From positions 248,001-312,000 of the forward strand of contig CBDFKJ010000009.1 in the NCBI GenBank assembly GCA_965248805.1: a stretch of DNA of 64,000 bases, written 5' to 3'. The DNA comes from CBDFKJ01 sp965248805. Lineage in GTDB: Bacteria > Pseudomonadota > Alphaproteobacteria > UBA6615. The notes beneath the pieces are model-generated. The model saw nothing but the letters and a program-made list of their open reading frames with translations, was not told where the DNA came from and made no database searches. Positions 43,708-54,700 of the stretch are shown piece after piece. Position numbers and translations under genes: made by a program. Each line of letters begins with the position of its first letter. Position 1 is the first letter of the stretch.

Positions 43708-44678
43708 CGCGCACGCGGATGCGCCGCGCCATAGACGTCCAGCAGCCGTTTGGTGTCGACCTCGGTATAACGCTGCGTCGTGCTCAGCGAGGCATGGCCC
43801 AGCAGCTCTTGCACCGTACGCAGATCGGCGCCGGCACCGAGCAGGTGCGTCGCAAAGCTGTGGCGCAAGGCATGTGGTGTCGCGCTGGCCGGCAGGTTGA
43901 GGCGGGCGCGCAGCTGTTCGACCCGCCTCTGCACCGCGCGTGCGCCCAACCGGCGCCCGCGCGCGCCGACGAAAAGCGGACCGTGCGCGTCCAGGCTGTA
44001 CGGACAGGCGCGGCGGTAGGCGGCGATGGCATCGCGCAAGCGCGGCAGGATGGGCACGTCGCGCTGCTTACCTCCCTTGCCCGAGATGCGCACGCTCATC
44101 GCGGCGTCGCGCGGAATGTCGCGCGGCGCCAACGACAACGCCTCGCTGATGCGCAAGCCGCAGCCATAGAGCAGCAGCAGCACCGCATGGTCGCGCAAGA
44201 CCTGCCAGTCGGGCGGCGCCGATGCGGTTGCGAATTCCGCCAGGTCGATCGCGTCGGCGACGCGCAGTGGCTTGGGAATGCCGTGCGGCAGCTTGGGTCC
44301 GCGCAATGAGGTCGCCGCGGCGTTGTGCGCCAACTTATGGCGGTCGAGAAAGCGCAAGAAGCCACGCACGGCGGACAACGATCGGGCGACGGAGGCGGGT
44401 GCCAGGCCGCACAAGCGCCGCTGCGCCAGCCAGGCCCGCAGGTCCGCCGCTTCTGCCGTGGCCAGCAGGGTGAAATCGGGCGGCGCGCCCATGTGCCCGG
44501 CCAAGAATGCCAGGAACTGTCCGACATCCCTGCGGTACGCGGCGATGGTGTGAGGTGATACGCGGCGCTCGACCGTGAGCCAGGTCTCCCATCGGTGCGC
44601 GGCTTGGCGCACGCCATCGGCCGCCGGCAAGCCCGCGGACCAGCCCACGTCTTCTATTGTTCCGCCATCTCCAGCCAT
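43704..44678 (-). CDS. xerC: Tyrosine recombinase XerC
   Basis: A 324-residue recombinase resolving chromosome dimers at dif. The N-terminal SAM-like domain (WLTVERRVSPHTIAAYRRDV) precedes the catalytic domain with its full set: Arg in GCGLRISEALSL, Lys in SGKGGKQRDVP, His-x-x-Arg in TPHALRHSFATHLL, His in LLGHASLSTTQRY and the nucleophilic Tyr in TQRYTEVDTKRLL. It overlaps the DUF484 gene by 25 bp, a standard pairing in proteobacteria. Confidence 0.92.
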   Translation of the reverse strand: MAGDGGTIEDVGWSAGLPAADGVRQAAHRWETWLTVERRVSPHTIAAYRRDVGQFLAFLAGHMGAPPDFTLLATAEAADLRAWLAQRRLCGLAPASVARSLSAVRGFLRFLDRHKLAHNAAATSLRGPKLPHGIPKPLRVADAIDLAEFATASAPPDWQVLRDHAVLLLLYGCGLRISEALSLAPRDIPRDAAMSVRISGKGGKQRDVPILPRLRDAIAAYRRACPYSLDAHGPLFVGARGRRLGARAVQRRVEQLRARLNLPASATPHALRHSFATHLLGAGADLRTVQELLGHASLSTTQRYTEVDTKRLLDVYGAAHPRAR

Positions 44679-45379
44679 GCGCGCAACGAATGCTCCAGTA
44701 TCCGGGCCAGGAACGCGATCAGCTCAGTGCCCTGGCCGGAGCGAAAAGCGTCGCGTTCGCGGCTGCCGAAGGCGAGGAGCGATGCGCCCGGCCCGATTTC
44801 GAGACGAAGCAGCGCCTCCGAATGCACCAGCTCAGCGCCGCCGCCGTAAAGTCGCTCATCACCGCGAATATTGTCGCGCAAAAGGACATCGTTTTCTTCG
44901 CCGAGAAGCTCATCCACCAACCCGTCAGGCACAAGCCGGACGATCGGGATCTCGCTTTCGCCCATCGTGTCCGCCTCGGCACCGATCGCCACGATGTCGA
45001 CGTCGAGCAATACCGCCAGGTCGGTGCTGACGGTTTCAATCAGGTAGTCAAAGCTCGGCGCGCTCAAGAGAGCGAGCACGGCGGCGTGGATTCGGGTCTG
45101 CGTTTGCAGGTTGGTGCGTGTGGTGGCCAGCAACTCGCCGCGTTGCGCATGCAGGTGCGCGATCTCTCGGCGCAGGCGGTCGAGCATGGCCCGCTGCATG
45201 TCGACGACGTTGGTCGTGCCTTCGCCCAACCCGCGACTGGGCGCGGTCAGCAGACCGAAGAGTTCTGGATGACGCTCGAGAAAGTCCGGATGCCGGCGCA
45301 AATAGGTCGCGACCTGCGTCTCGTCGATTGCCGGTTTGCGCGCGAGCGGGGTGCGAGGCGAGCGCTCTCCGGCGGTCAT
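44654..45379 (-). CDS. DUF484 family protein
   Basis: A 241-residue cytoplasmic protein typically encoded before xerC. The N-terminal segment VATYLRRHPDFLERHPELF is diagnostic, followed by a coiled coil (MLDRLRREIAHLHAQRGELL) and a GAF-like domain (YLIETVSTDLAVLLDVDIVA; GASLLAFGSRERDAF). Function is undetermined; a GAF fold suggests a small-molecule or dimerisation role. Transcribed with xerC. Confidence 0.9.
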   Translation of the reverse strand: MTAGERSPRTPLARKPAIDETQVATYLRRHPDFLERHPELFGLLTAPSRGLGEGTTNVVDMQRAMLDRLRREIAHLHAQRGELLATTRTNLQTQTRIHAAVLALLSAPSFDYLIETVSTDLAVLLDVDIVAIGAEADTMGESEIPIVRLVPDGLVDELLGEENDVLLRDNIRGDERLYGGGAELVHSEALLRLEIGPGASLLAFGSRERDAFRSGQGTELIAFLARILEHSLRAWLEMAEQ

Positions 45380-45579
45380 CGGCCTAGCGTCCGCAGGTCA
45401 TCAGAAATCGTATGCGCGCCCGGGCGCGGTCGACGGTCCAAAACTCTCATTCGAGTGCCCACTTGTAGAGCAGACGCGCGTATAGTCGCGGCCTTGCGGC
45501 GCAAGGTGCAGCTTTCATCTGTGGGAGGACGGCAGGAGGCGACTCCACGCAAGCGAAAAATGCTCTAGAAGTGTAGCCG

Positions 45580-47784
45580 ATGGAGATGGGCAAAGTCACG
45601 ACGCGTGACAATGACGCCGTGGCTGTGGAGACGGTCAGCGTGCTGCTGCCGCTGCCGCTGCCCGAGGCTTACGACTATGGCGACGACGGGCTCGACCTGG
45701 CGCCGGGCGATTTTGTCGTGGTGCCGCTGGGCACGCGCGAGGTCGTCGGGGTGGTCTGGGGCGCGGGCAAAGGCGATGTCGCGCCGGAAAAGCTGCGCAA
45801 CGTGGTGGAGCGGCTCGACATACCGCCGTTGCCCGAGGCGGCTCGGCGCTTCGTCGATTGGGTCGCTGCCTACACGCTGTCGCCGCCGGGCGCGGTCGTG
45901 CGCATGGCCATGAGTATGCGCCAGGCGCCTGCGCCGCCGCCGCCGGTTGTCGCCTTTGAACTCTGCGCGCCGCTGCCAAAGTTCCCCGAAACGGCTGCAC
46001 GCAATCGCGTGCTTGCAGTTTTGCGCGATGGGCCACCGCGCGAGTTGTCCGAGTTGATCGGCGAGGCTGGCGTCTCGCCGTCGGTGGTGCACGGCCTGCT
46101 CGCCGCGGGCGCGTTGCGCCGGCTAGAGCTGCCGCGGGCACGCAGGTTCGCGCCGTCAGTGTGGCCGCAATCCGAGATGCCCCTGAGCAAGGCCCAAAGA
46201 GAAGCCGCCGACGTGCTGTGCGATCGCGTCCGGGAGCAATCGTTCTCGGTATCCGTGCTCGACGGGGTTACGGGCTCGGGCAAGACCGAGGTCTATTTCG
46301 CCGCGGTTGCCGCCACGCTCGCCCTTGGGCGCCAGGCGCTGGTGCTATTGCCGGAAATCGCGCTGACGCCGCAATGGCTCGATCGCTTCCACACGCGTTT
46401 TGGCGCGACGCCGGCGGTGTGGCACTCCGATCTGCGGCAAACCGAGCGCCGCGATGCCTGGCATGCGATCGCCGGCGGCCAGGCGCGCGTCATCGTCGGT
46501 GCGCGTTCGGCGTTGTTCCTGCCGTTCCCGGCGCTGGGCCTGATCGTGGTCGATGAAGAGCACGATACGGCTTTCAAGCAAATGGACCGCGTCGCCTATC
46601 ACGCCCGCGACATGGCGGTGGTGCGGGCACAGATCAGCGACGCAGCGGTGATCCTGGTCTCGGCGACGCCGTCGCTGGAGACGCTCGCCAATATCGAGCG
46701 TGGCAAATATGGCATCGTTCATCTGCCAGAGCGCCACGCCGCGGCCGCGATGCCGACGATCAACCTCGTGGACATGCGCGTCACGCCGCCACCACGGCAA
46801 CGGTTTCTATCGCCGCCGCTGCGCCAGGCGATGGTCGAAACGCGCGCCGCCGACGAACAGATGCTGCTGTTCCTGAACCGGCGTGGCTACGCGCCGCTGA
46901 CACTGTGCCGGCATTGCGGCCATCGCTTCGCCTGTCCCAACTGCACGGCATGGCTGGTGGCACACCGATTCCGCCGCTCGCTGCAATGCCACCATTGTGG
47001 GCACGCCACGCCGGAGCCGGATAGGTGCCCCGAGTGCGGTACCGAGGAGTCGCTGGCCGCCTGCGGGCCAGGCGTCGAGCGCATCGCCGAGGAGGTCGAG
47101 GAGATCATCCCCGGCGCGCGCGTCGTGATCGTCACCAGCGACACGGTCGCCGGGCCGGCGGCGGTGGCGGAACTGATCCGGCTGATCGCCGATCACGAAG
47201 TCGACGTGCTGATCGGAACGCAAATGGTCGCCAAAGGTCATCACTTCCCCATGCTGACACTGGTTGGCGTCGTGGATGCCGATCTCGGTCTCGGCGGCGG
47301 CGATCTGCGCGCCTCCGAGCGCACCCATCAGTTGCTGCAGCAGGTCGCCGGCCGCGCCGGACGCGCCGACCGCGCCGGCCGGGTGTTGATCCAAACCCAC
47401 GAGCCCGAGCACCGGGTCATGCAGGCGCTGGCCAGCGGCGATCGGGCCCAGTTCCTGGAGGTCGAGCTGGAATTGCGCCGCGGCGGCGGCTGGCCGCCCT
47501 ATGGACGGCTCGCCGCGCTGATCGTCTCCGCCGCCGATGCCGCGACGGTCGATCGCGTCGCCGGCGATTTGCGCCGCCGCGCGCCCGAGCGCGCCGATGT
47601 GCGGGTGCTGGGCCCGGCGCCGGCGCCGTTGGCGATCCTGCGCGGGCGGCACCGGCGGCGATTGCTGGTCAAGGCCGAATTGGGCGCGCCGTTGCAGGCG
47701 TGTCTGCACGGCTGGCTCGATCCGCTGGTCCTGCCGGCGAACGTGCACCTCGCCATCGACGTCGATCCGTACTCGTTCCTCTAG
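45580..47784 (+). CDS. priA: Primosomal replication restart helicase PriA
   Basis: A 734-residue 3'-5' helicase that rebuilds replication forks. Walker A is LDGVTGSGKTEVYFAAV, the DEAH-type box LIVVDEEHD, and motif III VSATPSLETL. The zinc-binding insert has paired Cys: LCRHCGHRFACPNC and QCHHCGHATPEPDRCPEC. C-terminal helicase motifs include IGTQMVAKGHHFPMLTLVGV and QVAGRAGRADRAG. It is divergent from DUF484-xerC across a 200-bp gap that should hold both promoters. Confidence 0.96.
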   Translation: MEMGKVTTRDNDAVAVETVSVLLPLPLPEAYDYGDDGLDLAPGDFVVVPLGTREVVGVVWGAGKGDVAPEKLRNVVERLDIPPLPEAARRFVDWVAAYTLSPPGAVVRMAMSMRQAPAPPPPVVAFELCAPLPKFPETAARNRVLAVLRDGPPRELSELIGEAGVSPSVVHGLLAAGALRRLELPRARRFAPSVWPQSEMPLSKAQREAADVLCDRVREQSFSVSVLDGVTGSGKTEVYFAAVAATLALGRQALVLLPEIALTPQWLDRFHTRFGATPAVWHSDLRQTERRDAWHAIAGGQARVIVGARSALFLPFPALGLIVVDEEHDTAFKQMDRVAYHARDMAVVRAQISDAAVILVSATPSLETLANIERGKYGIVHLPERHAAAAMPTINLVDMRVTPPPRQRFLSPPLRQAMVETRAADEQMLLFLNRRGYAPLTLCRHCGHRFACPNCTAWLVAHRFRRSLQCHHCGHATPEPDRCPECGTEESLAACGPGVERIAEEVEEIIPGARVVIVTSDTVAGPAAVAELIRLIADHEVDVLIGTQMVAKGHHFPMLTLVGVVDADLGLGGGDLRASERTHQLLQQVAGRAGRADRAGRVLIQTHEPEHRVMQALASGDRAQFLEVELELRRGGGWPPYGRLAALIVSAADAATVDRVAGDLRRRAPERADVRVLGPAPAPLAILRGRHRRRLLVKAELGAPLQACLHGWLDPLVLPANVHLAIDVDPYSFL

Positions 47785-47840
47785 AGCGCCGTCCAGATCG
47801 GCACAATTCCGCGTCTCGGCCGTCGCGGCCGCGCCCAGTA

Positions 47841-48356
47841 TTACAGTGGCAGCGTGCGCCCGACGTGCAGCAGCTCTTGCCCGAACATCGCCACGATCAG
47901 GCTGATGACGCCCGCCCCGAACACACGCGCGACGCGCGAGCCGCTTCCCGCTTTAGACCCGCTCCGCCGTGACGCCAACGCGAGCGCGCCAATCGCGAAT
48001 ACGGCGGCACCAACTGCGACCGTCGCGTTCGGCGTCAGCACCTCGGCCAGAATTGGCGCCATCAAGAAGCCCCACAGGCTCGCGTAAGCCATCATCCAGC
48101 CGTTGACCAGTAGTACCGAGGAGGTGAGCCGGGGTGCGACCAGTGCAAGCGCCAGGATCGCAGGCATGACCGCCCACCAGAGGTTGTTGGCTATCGCCAG
48201 CAACGGCGCCACATCGGCGATTACCAGCGCGAACGCCATCGCCGTGAAGGCGATGGCACTGTAGCCGATCAGGTGGGGGGCATCTTGAGGATTTGCGTCG
48301 GGCGCACCCCTTCGCGTCGCCGCCGGCAAGTGCCGGCAGTCGTCGTAATAGGCCAT
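47841..48356 (-). CDS. Small integral membrane protein of unknown function
   Basis: 171 residues from the ATG at 48356. Five or so hydrophobic segments are visible: IGYSAIAFTAMAFALVIAD, LWWAVMPAILALALVAP, VLLVNGWMMAYASLWGFLM, VAVGAAVFAIGALALA and FGAGVISLIVAMFGQELL. No known motif. It lies between the convergent priA and the ettA gene; nothing in its surroundings indicates a role. Confidence 0.6.
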   Translation of the reverse strand: MAYYDDCRHLPAATRRGAPDANPQDAPHLIGYSAIAFTAMAFALVIADVAPLLAIANNLWWAVMPAILALALVAPRLTSSVLLVNGWMMAYASLWGFLMAPILAEVLTPNATVAVGAAVFAIGALALASRRSGSKAGSGSRVARVFGAGVISLIVAMFGQELLHVGRTLPL

Positions 48357-48505
48357 CGTTGTCTCGTGAGCGCGTGCGACCGCGCCGATCTTTCCCGACA
48401 AGTGGGGGTGCGCCGCACCGCCTTCCAGGCAGACGCTTATAGTTGCTATTATATTTATCTAAGGCGAGAGGTGGTGGTGGGCCCGGCGCATTGGCCGGGC
48501 GGAAA

Positions 48506-50182
<1,677 letters not shown>

Positions 50183-50237
50183 GAAGGTTTTCCGGCGGAT
50201 TGCGGTGGGCGACTACTTATACTAACGGCCGCCGCGA

Positions 50238-51482
50238 TCAACCCGTAGTGCGGCGGCCGTAGGCGAAGAACCAGGCCAGGCCACAGACCTGCGCGAAGAG
50301 GAACACCGCGAAGGCGGTGCGGTATCCGGCCGGCGCGAAGGCGCCGTCGGCGGCGCGCGGAAACAGATCGATGATGAAGCCGATGGCGTATTGCACCGCG
50401 AAGGCAGCGCCGAAAGCCAGCAAATTCAGCGCGGTGTTGACCCGCCCCGAATGGGATAGCGGAAACTGGCCGCAGAGATAGGGATAGGACAACGCCGCGG
50501 TACCGGAAAGAAGCGCGAACAGCATCCACGTCACCGGCCCGGTGCGGTCGACCTCCAAAATGATCGCGAGTTGAACGAGCGCCGACAGCGCCACCCCGGT
50601 GCCGAGGATGTGCAGCAGCCCGACACCGTGACGCCGCAGCCGGTCGGCAAGCAGCCCCGTCGACACGAAGCCGAACGTCAGCGCCGCGTTCATCGCCAAC
50701 AGCACTCCGGCGACCTGCGCCCGCTCCAGCCCGGCCACATCACGCAACCACGGTCCCGCCCACAGGCCCTGAACGGCCAGTGCCGTCGCGGTGCTGGCGA
50801 CGACGACCGGTGCGACGCGCAGGAACGCAACGTGACGTACGATCGCCCCGATGTCGGCCAGTTGCGCGCTTAGTGGAGACGACACCGGCAGCCTCGGTGT
50901 CGTCTCCGGCACCACCGAGACGATCAGTACCGAGGCACCGAATGTCGCCGCGGCCAGCCCCACGAACAGGCCGCGCCAGTCGGTTATGGCCAGCACCGCC
51001 TCGACCGGCGCCGTCGCGGATACGGCGCCGAGGCCTCCCATGGCCAAAAAGCAGCCGTTCACCAGCGGCCAGCGATCGCGTGCGAACCACTGCGTTATCG
51101 CCTTGAACGCCGCCATCAGGCCGCCGGACACGCCCATGCCGATCAGGGCCCGGCCCAGAATCGCCATGGCGAGGCCATCGGCGATCGCGAATACCCAGGC
51201 CCCTGCCGCTGCGACCAACAGCAAACTGGCGTGGACGCGGCGCGCGCCGAAGCGGTCCAACAACAGGCCGAGCGGCAACTGGAAGGCGGCGAAAGCGAAG
51301 AAATACGCCGCGGTCAGCAGGCCGAGATCGCCGGCGCCGAGGCCCAGATCGTCCACTAACTGCGGTGCGATCACCGCGTTCACCGAGCGGAAAAGATAGG
51401 ACAGGAAATAGCCGCCCGCGAACGGCAGGAACACGGTGGCGATGCGGATTGTGAGGCTGGGCGGGGAAACTGCTACCGACAT
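50238..51482 (-). CDS. Major facilitator superfamily transporter
   Basis: A 414-residue secondary transporter with about 12 predicted helices, starting FLPFAGGYFLSYLFRSVNAV. The loop 2-3 MFS motif is recognisable in PLGLLLDRFGARRVHASLLL, and AGVLLAMNAALTFGFVSTGL begins the second half. Substrate cannot be inferred; no catabolic or biosynthetic genes adjoin it. It is 55 bp upstream of ettA on the same strand and is probably independent of it. Confidence 0.85.
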   Translation of the reverse strand: MSVAVSPPSLTIRIATVFLPFAGGYFLSYLFRSVNAVIAPQLVDDLGLGAGDLGLLTAAYFFAFAAFQLPLGLLLDRFGARRVHASLLLVAAAGAWVFAIADGLAMAILGRALIGMGVSGGLMAAFKAITQWFARDRWPLVNGCFLAMGGLGAVSATAPVEAVLAITDWRGLFVGLAAATFGASVLIVSVVPETTPRLPVSSPLSAQLADIGAIVRHVAFLRVAPVVVASTATALAVQGLWAGPWLRDVAGLERAQVAGVLLAMNAALTFGFVSTGLLADRLRRHGVGLLHILGTGVALSALVQLAIILEVDRTGPVTWMLFALLSGTAALSYPYLCGQFPLSHSGRVNTALNLLAFGAAFAVQYAIGFIIDLFPRAADGAFAPAGYRTAFAVFLFAQVCGLAWFFAYGRRTTG

Positions 51483-51775
51483 TGGCCGGCACCATACGGC
51501 ATGACCGGCGCGACGGGTATGGACCGACTCAGACGACTGGCCCTACGCCGGGCGAGCGAGGGCCAGCCGCCGTTGGACCGGGGGTCCGGGGGAACCCCCG
51601 GTCCTGCCGCAGGGCTGCACATACAGGGGGCCTCAGCCGCTACGGCGGAGAGTAGGGTAAACAGAGGGAGTTAATGGGAGGTGTTTGGCGCCGCTTCGAT
51701 CGGCTTGAGTTTGGGCGAGCCAGATCACTTTGTGCACCGCCACGCCGCGCGCTTGCATTGCGCGTGGGAAGACTC

Positions 51776-52480
51776 CTACTCGGCGGCGTCCGGCGTCCCC
51801 CAGGGCACGATGCCCGCATGCATGGCGATCGCCGCGGCCCGGGTGCGGTTCTTTGCGCCGAGGCCGCGCAATACCGCGTTGACGTGCAGTTTGACGGTGG
51901 CGACGGAGATCGCGAGCGAGTCTGCGATATCCTGGTTCGATTGACCCTGGGCCAATTTCACTAGCACCTCCCGCTGGCGCGGCGTCAATTGTTCGATTCG
52001 CTCGCCATTGGGTCCGGCGACGGGTATCGATCCATAGTTGTATGGCGCGGCGCTTTCGGCGAGCTCCGCCGGGCCCGTCGGTTCCTGGAGAATGCCCGGC
52101 GGCAGGTAAACCCCGCCCGACAGCACCAGTTGTATGGCGCTGGAGACCAGTTCGGCCGCCAGCGATCGTGGGATGAAGCCGCGTGCGCCGGCCGCGATTG
52201 CCCGCTTGATGGCAATGCTGTTTTCCAGCGCGGATACGGCGACGATGGGCACATTGTCACGCGTGCGGTGCAATTCCGCGATGGTCGCGAAGCCATCGGT
52301 GCCGGGCACTTGCAGGTCGATAATGATGAGGTCGATCTTTTTGTCGCGCCGCATCGCGGCCAGCGCGGGCTCCACCCGATCGAAATGCATGGCCTGAGCG
52401 CGCGAACCCAGATTGTGCAGAATTTGAGTTAGCCGTTCGGCGTAGAGCGGCTGGCTATCAATGATTAGCGTGCGAACCAT
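51776..52480 (-). CDS. NarL/FixJ-family response regulator
   Basis: A 234-residue two-component regulator from the ATG at 52480, which has AAGGGAG upstream. The receiver has the phospho-acceptor Asp in LIIIDLQVPGTDGF, followed by IVAVSALE and the GFIPRS switch Lys position taken by Arg (AGARGFIPRSLAAEL). The output domain is a LuxR helix-turn-helix: LTPRQREVLVKLAQGQSNQD and ISVATVKLHVNAVLRGLGAK. No histidine kinase is adjacent. The Arg at the usual Lys position hints at atypical activation, but alignment is needed. Confidence 0.88.
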   Translation of the reverse strand: MVRTLIIDSQPLYAERLTQILHNLGSRAQAMHFDRVEPALAAMRRDKKIDLIIIDLQVPGTDGFATIAELHRTRDNVPIVAVSALENSIAIKRAIAAGARGFIPRSLAAELVSSAIQLVLSGGVYLPPGILQEPTGPAELAESAAPYNYGSIPVAGPNGERIEQLTPRQREVLVKLAQGQSNQDIADSLAISVATVKLHVNAVLRGLGAKNRTRAAAIAMHAGIVPWGTPDAAE

Positions 52481-53002
52481 GCATGATCTCCCTTCGCATA
52501 GGTTCGTTCCTAATATAGTTGAGGTATCCAATCAACCGGGAACTTGCGTAATACTACCTTAGGAAGATCGCAGCCGTCGTAGTGCCCGCGATAGTAGCAA
52601 GATAATCAGTAATGCCACAAATTATTGCAAAGCTAGGCGGCTGGAAGGTCGATTTTTATTTCGACCCGCTTCCCGGAGTCGTTCCTGTTCACCCAGCATT
52701 TCCATATCGCGCGTCTGCCAACCCGCGCATTTCACCTTAAAAAGCATTCGGTGCCGGAAGGATCGGAGGTCGCCAATTCGTCCGCCGGAATTTACCAAGA
52801 TCAGTCATACTCGCATCCCTGTGTCTGGTTTTGCGCTATCGTGTTCGCCCGTGGACGCGCGCGGACGTTGCCTGGATGCCACCCGATAAAATGCGGCATG
52901 GCCACCGGGTGTCGCGCGAAAGGGACGGTGAACCAAGCGACGGAATCACACTCTTGGCCGCGTGTTATGCGCAGAGCCGTTGAGAGCCAAGGAGACGATA
53001 CC
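52481..53002. other. Gene-free stretch between the NarL-type regulator and the EF-hand gene
   Basis: About 520 bp with mixed composition; 52500-52740 is more A/T-rich than its surroundings. It must contain promoters for the divergent regulator (minus) and EF-hand/sigma unit (plus). A plus-strand frame runs through 52751-53002 in phase with the EF-hand gene, but it lacks conserved features and the strong ribosome-binding site at 52990 marks the true start. No RNA gene or repeat is recognised. Confidence 0.4.
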
Positions 53003-53437
53003 ATGCCACGACGACCACGATGGACGGTGCCGTTGCTGGCGGCCGCGATGCTCGTCGGTGTGATCGGCACCGCGATGCCGCAGGACGCCGATCAGCGCCG
53101 CGAATCACGGGCGAGCCGGTTTATCGAGCTGTTCGACACCGACCTCGATGGCTTTGCCGATCTGGGCGAGATCAACGATGAGCAGGAGCGGCTGTTCGGC
53201 GCTGTGGATCTGGATGGCGACGGTGCCCTGTCCGTCGGCGAATTCCGCCGCCGCGGTGCGCTGTTCCAGCGCCTGGGCACGACCACCTTGTTCGATCTCA
53301 TCGACATCGACGGCGACCAGCAGCTGACCGTCGATGAGTTGGCGGCGCCGGCCTCGCGCTGGTTCAAGCGTTACGACGGCAATGGCGACGGGGTGCTCGA
53401 GGTCGATGAGCTTCCGGCAGGCGGGGGCCGCCGCTAA
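53003..53437 (+). CDS. Secreted EF-hand calcium-binding protein
   Basis: 144 residues, with AAGGAGACGATACC before the ATG. The signal sequence VPLLAAAMLVGVIGTAMPQD directs export. Four EF-hand loops follow: DTDLDGFADLGE, DLDGDGALSVGE, DIDGDQQLTVDE and DGNGDGVLEVDE, each with the Asp/Asn/Glu spacing for calcium. It stops directly before the ECF sigma start, so it is translated with it and may act as the periplasmic sensor. That role is inference. Confidence 0.85.
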   Translation: MPRRPRWTVPLLAAAMLVGVIGTAMPQDADQRRESRASRFIELFDTDLDGFADLGEINDEQERLFGAVDLDGDGALSVGEFRRRGALFQRLGTTTLFDLIDIDGDQQLTVDELAAPASRWFKRYDGNGDGVLEVDELPAGGGRR

Positions 53438-54076
53438 GTGGCGTACGCCGGCGTCAATTCCATGGCCGCCAATGTGCGCCAAGACTGGTCGCGTTCGACC
53501 GCCGATGACCCCGCGCACGGCGTCGATGCCGATGATGCGCTGATCGCACGAATCGTCGACGGCGAAGCTGGCGCATGGCCGATCCTTCTCGCGCGCCACC
53601 TGGCGCCGACGGTGTCCACGGCCTGGCGCATCTTGGGCGAGAAGGCCGAGGCGGAAGACGTCGCGCAGGAGACTTTCATCAGGCTCCTGCGCAAAGTGCG
53701 GCACTGGCAGGCATCGGGGCCGCCGTTGCGTGCCTGGCTGCACCGCGTCGCGGTGAACCTGTGCATCGACCGCTGCCGGGCACGGCGTTTCGTGCCGCTC
53801 GACGAAGAGTTGGCGACCGACGAGACGACCGGCGGTGGAACCGACATCGTACGCGAAAGCTCGATCACGACCGCCATGCGGCGCGCGATGGCGAACCTGC
53901 CGGAGCGGCAGCGCGTGGCCGTGGTGTTGGTGCATTATCAGGGGTTTTCCAATCGCGAGGCCGCAACCATGTTGTCGATCAGCGTGCATGCCCTCGAATC
54001 CCTGTTGGCGCGGGCGCGGCGCTCGCTGCGTGGACAGCTCGAACCGATAGCCGAAGACCTGCTTGGAGACGTGTGA
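53438..54076 (+). CDS. ECF-type RNA polymerase sigma factor
   Basis: A 212-residue group IV sigma factor with a GTG start immediately after the EF-hand stop. Region 2 is LAPTVSTAWRILGEKAEAED followed by VAQETFIRLLRKVRHWQ; region 4 is LPERQRVAVVLVHYQGFSNR and ISVHALESLLARARRSLR. An extra N-terminal 35 residues precede region 2 (a second in-frame ATG lies eight codons in). Its stop overlaps the start of the membrane gene at 54076, the usual arrangement for sigma and anti-sigma. Confidence 0.9.
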   Translation: MAYAGVNSMAANVRQDWSRSTADDPAHGVDADDALIARIVDGEAGAWPILLARHLAPTVSTAWRILGEKAEAEDVAQETFIRLLRKVRHWQASGPPLRAWLHRVAVNLCIDRCRARRFVPLDEELATDETTGGGTDIVRESSITTAMRRAMANLPERQRVAVVLVHYQGFSNREAATMLSISVHALESLLARARRSLRGQLEPIAEDLLGDV

Positions 54077-54609
54077 TGGATAACCGACGTAATCGGCCGG
54101 AAGCGAGCGAGGACCTGTCGCTGGAACGGCTGCAGGATCTGCTCGACACCTATGGCGCGGCGTCCGATCGTTGGCCGGCGGAAGACCGCGACTCGGCACT
54201 GGCACTGATCGCAAATTCGACGGAGGCGCGAGCCGCGATGCGGGTTGCGTCCGCGCTCGACCGCGCGCTCGACGGCATCCCGGCCCCGCAGCCGTCGGGG
54301 GCGCTGTCGCGCCGTCTGGCTGCTCTGGATCCGGCCGCCGTCCGCCGAACGGCGCCGGCTTGGCGTTTGGCGCCGTTTGACGTGGTGCGTGCATTTCGGG
54401 TCGGCCGGCCTGCGGCAATGGCAGCCTCCGCCCTGGCGGGATTGGTCGTGGGGTTCCTGCTCGGCGCGCAGGTTGGCGTCGCGCCGCCGCCGGATGTGCC
54501 CGCCAACCTCGCCATCCTCGAAGACGGTGGTCTCGCACCCGAGCCGTTCGGGCTCGAACAGGAAGACGCCTGGACCGATGAGGGCGTGTTGGCGCTAGCA
54601 CTGCACTAG
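54076..54609 (+). CDS. Membrane protein, candidate anti-sigma factor
   Basis: 177 residues. The cytoplasmic part (about 1-105) begins DLSLERLQDLLDTYGAASDR and is helical; one membrane helix (about 115-137, AMAASALAGLVVGFLLGAQV) is followed by a short acidic periplasmic tail. No zinc His/Cys motif of the ZAS group is seen. Position (4-bp overlap with the ECF sigma gene) and topology support an anti-sigma role, which I infer rather than see. Confidence 0.7.
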   Translation: MDNRRNRPEASEDLSLERLQDLLDTYGAASDRWPAEDRDSALALIANSTEARAAMRVASALDRALDGIPAPQPSGALSRRLAALDPAAVRRTAPAWRLAPFDVVRAFRVGRPAAMAASALAGLVVGFLLGAQVGVAPPPDVPANLAILEDGGLAPEPFGLEQEDAWTDEGVLALALH

Positions 54610-54700
54610 ACGCAGCCGTCGCCTCATTTCGAGGCTTCGCTGATCCGGGGCTGAGCGCGGCGTTCATTGTGCGTTCACGCGAAGTGGCTTAGCTAGTTCC

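Noticed and set aside
48482..48499. CCCGGC/GCCGGG hairpin after ettA as a strong terminator.
   Set aside because: The stem is only six pairs and is not followed by T residues on the minus strand, so it is mentioned under ettA and not called.
51577..51602. GC-rich hairpin ACCGGGGG/CCCCCGGT between the MFS gene and the NarL-type regulator gene as an intrinsic terminator.
   Set aside because: No T-run follows on either strand and it lies upstream of the MFS start, not after it; it could still be an extragenic repeat, but no second copy was seen.
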